This document shows, one piece after another, positions 6,414 to 7,635 of a DNA stretch of 7,635 nt (the first letter of the stretch is position 1; each line of letters starts with the position of its first letter). Source of the DNA: Bacteroidia bacterium (GTDB lineage: Bacteria; Bacteroidota; Bacteroidia; Cytophagales; Cyclobacteriaceae). The position numbers were made by a program, and so were the translations under genes. The notes under the pieces were generated by a model that saw only the letters and a program-made list of their open reading frames with translations, was not told where the DNA came from and did not search any database. Where the stretch lies: assembly GCA_016650355.1 (NCBI GenBank), contig JAENVX010000145.1, forward strand, positions 1 to 7,635, given 5' to 3'.

Positions 6414-6854
6414 TCAATTGATCACTTCGTCTGTTATCGAAAGTGTAGTTCCGGTAAGCTGAGTTCTGTATTTTCTAAGCGGCCTCCAGGCAACACCACC
6501 AGATGGATTTCCGTCTGAAAAATCAAAAGTCGATCCGCAACATGGGTCTGTCATATACAACGATGAACTGTGAATGTTTACAGTAGCACAGGCATCGTTC
6601 GGATGAAAAGAGCAATTCCGCTCGAAAGCATTGTATGAAGTTGCGTTCACCCGATAAACAATGATTCCTCTCACTCCTCCATTAACTTCTTTATATCCAC
6701 CGTCCGTTCTTAAAGTTGCGTATTCTGGGAAGCTTAAGTTGATTATTATTTCATTAAATGGAATATATGGAATTGGGTCATCCGAAAGATCGGGCTGACA
6801 CGCCACCATCACCAGCAAAATAGAAATGCAGAATTTAGTTTTTTGGATACTCAT
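6414..6854 (-). CDS. Lipoprotein with a Rieske-like fold but altered cluster ligands
   Basis: Seen: counted from MSIQKTK (ATG 6854) a lipoprotein signal peptide ends in LLVMVAC, with Cys19 as the lipidation site followed by QPDLSDDP. The mature part has GGVRGIIVYR, then NCSFHPNDACATV and TDPCCGSTFDFSDGNPSGG, and ends with AWRPLRKYRTQLTGTTLSIT. This order and the GS-F----G----G-A--PL--Y pattern match the Rieske [2Fe-2S] domain. Canonical ligands are C-x-H and C-P-x-H-G; here the first box is C-S-F-H and the second is D-P-C-C-G, so the pattern is not conserved. Known: similar Bacteroidota lipoproteins are annotated Rieske-like or hypothetical. Inference: anchored in a membrane facing the periplasm; redox function uncertain. 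I prefer 6854 to the earlier ATG at 6869, which would put MVEDF ahead of the basic start of the signal peptide. The gene overlaps the dehydrogenase end by 20 bp, suggesting translational coupling. Confidence 0.72.
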   Translation of the reverse strand: MSIQKTKFCISILLVMVACQPDLSDDPIPYIPFNEIIINLSFPEYATLRTDGGYKEVNGGVRGIIVYRVNATSYNAFERNCSFHPNDACATVNIHSSSLYMTDPCCGSTFDFSDGNPSGGVAWRPLRKYRTQLTGTTLSITDEVIN

Positions 6855-7635
6855 AAAATCCTCTACCACTTTTACGTCCCAGGTGACCCGCGTCTACTTT
6901 TTGTTGTTGCAACGGGCTTGGGCGAAATTTTGAATCCTGATGAAATCCATTGTACACAGAAGTAGTTACGGCTAAGTTAGTGTCAATCCCAATCAAGTCC
7001 ATCAATTCAAACGGTCCCATTTTAAAACCAGCTGACCTTAGAAGTTTGTCTATCGTCCCAACTGGGGCAACATTTTCCTCCAATACTTTCAACGACTCCA
7101 CATAATAATGACGCGCAACTCTGTTAACGATAAAACCAGGAGAATCTTTTGCCACTACTGAAGTTTTTCCAAGCTTTCGAGAGAATTCTTTTAGAACATC
7201 CACGAGTTTGGGATCTGTCGCACTTCCAGAAATTACTTCAACCAGTTTCATGCGATGTGCTGGATTGAAAAAGTGTAAACCGATACAGTTTGCTGGATAC
7301 TTTAATACGGAAGCAATTTGTGTTACTGAGATTGAGGAAGTATTTGTTGCAAGAATTGATTTGTATTGATTGATTTTTTCTAATTTCTGAAAGAGATTTT
7401 GTTTGACTTCCAATTTCTCGACAACAGCTTCAATGATTAAATCTGCTTTTATGTCATCTAATTGGTTGACAACAATAATTCTCCTTTGTATTTCTTCCTT
7501 TTCGTTATGGATGAGTTTTCCTCTTTCCGTTGCAACCTTTAAATTATTTTCAATAAATTCAATTGCTTTTCCAAGAAGATCGATATTAACATCAAAAAGC
7601 AATGTTTTGTAACCAGCTTGGGCGCAGACCTGAGC
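6835..7635 (-). CDS. 3-hydroxyacyl-CoA dehydrogenase (3-hydroxybutyryl-CoA dehydrogenase type), N-terminus outside the window
   Basis: This enzyme interconverts 3-hydroxyacyl-CoA and 3-ketoacyl-CoA with NAD(H) in fatty acid or phenylacetate oxidation or butyrate-type pathways, in the cytoplasm. Seen: the frame is open to base 7635, beginning AQVCAQAGYKTLLFDVNIDL, which continues the missing Rossmann GxGxMGxG segment; about 10-20 residues are lost. Then come LIIEAVVEKLEVKQNLFQKL, ATNTSSISVTQIAS, the catalytic-His block CIGLHFFNPAHRMKLVEVIS, and SPGFIVNRVARHYYVESLKV with its conserved Asn. The C-terminal domain has AGFKMGPFELMDLIGIDTNL and ends GFYEYPKN. The 266 visible residues plus the lost start agree with the single-domain, roughly 285-residue Hbd/PaaH type rather than the large FadB/FadJ fusion. 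No ATG occurs in the frame near the edge; a TTG at 7602 lies inside the Rossmann fold and is not the start. Whether it is Hbd or PaaH cannot be decided here. Confidence 0.93.
   Translation of the reverse strand, partial: AQVCAQAGYKTLLFDVNIDLLGKAIEFIENNLKVATERGKLIHNEKEEIQRRIIVVNQLDDIKADLIIEAVVEKLEVKQNLFQKLEKINQYKSILATNTSSISVTQIASVLKYPANCIGLHFFNPAHRMKLVEVISGSATDPKLVDVLKEFSRKLGKTSVVAKDSPGFIVNRVARHYYVESLKVLEENVAPVGTIDKLLRSAGFKMGPFELMDLIGIDTNLAVTTSVYNGFHQDSKFRPSPLQQQKVDAGHLGRKSGRGFYEYPKN

Noticed and set aside
7600..7602. TTG at 7602 as the dehydrogenase start
   Set aside because: The same frame continues to 7635 with AQVCAQAGYKT, clearly part of the NAD-binding fold, so the true start is outside the window.
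7403..7612. Plus-strand 69-codon frame at the right edge
   Set aside because: Antisense to the conserved Rossmann domain of the dehydrogenase.
1..7635. CRISPR array, tRNA/rRNA gene, transposase or phage genes
   Set aside because: No regularly spaced repeats, cloverleaf or rRNA-like sequence, transposase motifs or terminal inverted repeats were seen.

Overview
The window looks like chromosomal DNA of a Bacteroidota species, most likely a Cytophagales-type organism. Reasons: AT-leaning composition; no clear Shine-Dalgarno sites ahead of the starts; an ECF sigma factor of a type common in this phylum; a protein carrying the carboxypeptidase-D-like and 'SEVVVMGYG' segments typical of SusC-type proteins; and an intergenic structured repeat of a kind I remember from Bacteroidota. 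The phylum is a confident call; the order is inference.

Layout. 1-831 (minus): a WaaE/KdtX-like family 2 glycosyltransferase with a one-base frameshift near 475-477. Its second frame runs without a stop or ATG into the start of another family 2 glycosyltransferase domain that leaves the window. 850-1114: a putative promoter for that gene, a minus-strand terminator, and a short unlisted coding relic that matches only the C-terminal end of YfbK-type von Willebrand A proteins. 1156-3019 (plus): an ECF sigma factor overlapping by 8 bp a one-TM protein that joins an anti-sigma-like N-terminus, a carboxypeptidase-regulatory-like domain and a TonB C-terminal domain. 3060-4592 (plus): a fold-type II PLP enzyme with a long unrecognised N-terminal region. 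4593-4915: a hairpin pair, a structured repeat element carrying an inserted palindrome, and the leader of the next gene. 4916-6370 (plus): an APC-superfamily amino acid transporter. 6414-7635 (minus): a 3-hydroxyacyl-CoA dehydrogenase truncated by the window edge, followed by an overlapping lipoprotein with a Rieske-like fold and altered metal-ligand positions.

How the genes relate. The sigma/TonB pair is a clear translationally coupled regulatory unit, probably sensing or energising something at the envelope. The adjacent YfbK relic may be what is left of a third, lost member. The PLP enzyme lies 40 bp downstream and could be read from the same transcript, but no functional link is shown. 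The dehydrogenase and lipoprotein form a second coupled pair. The most promising items for novelty are the PLP protein with its unknown N-terminal half, the one-polypeptide sigma-regulator/TonB design, and the repeat element interrupted by a palindrome.
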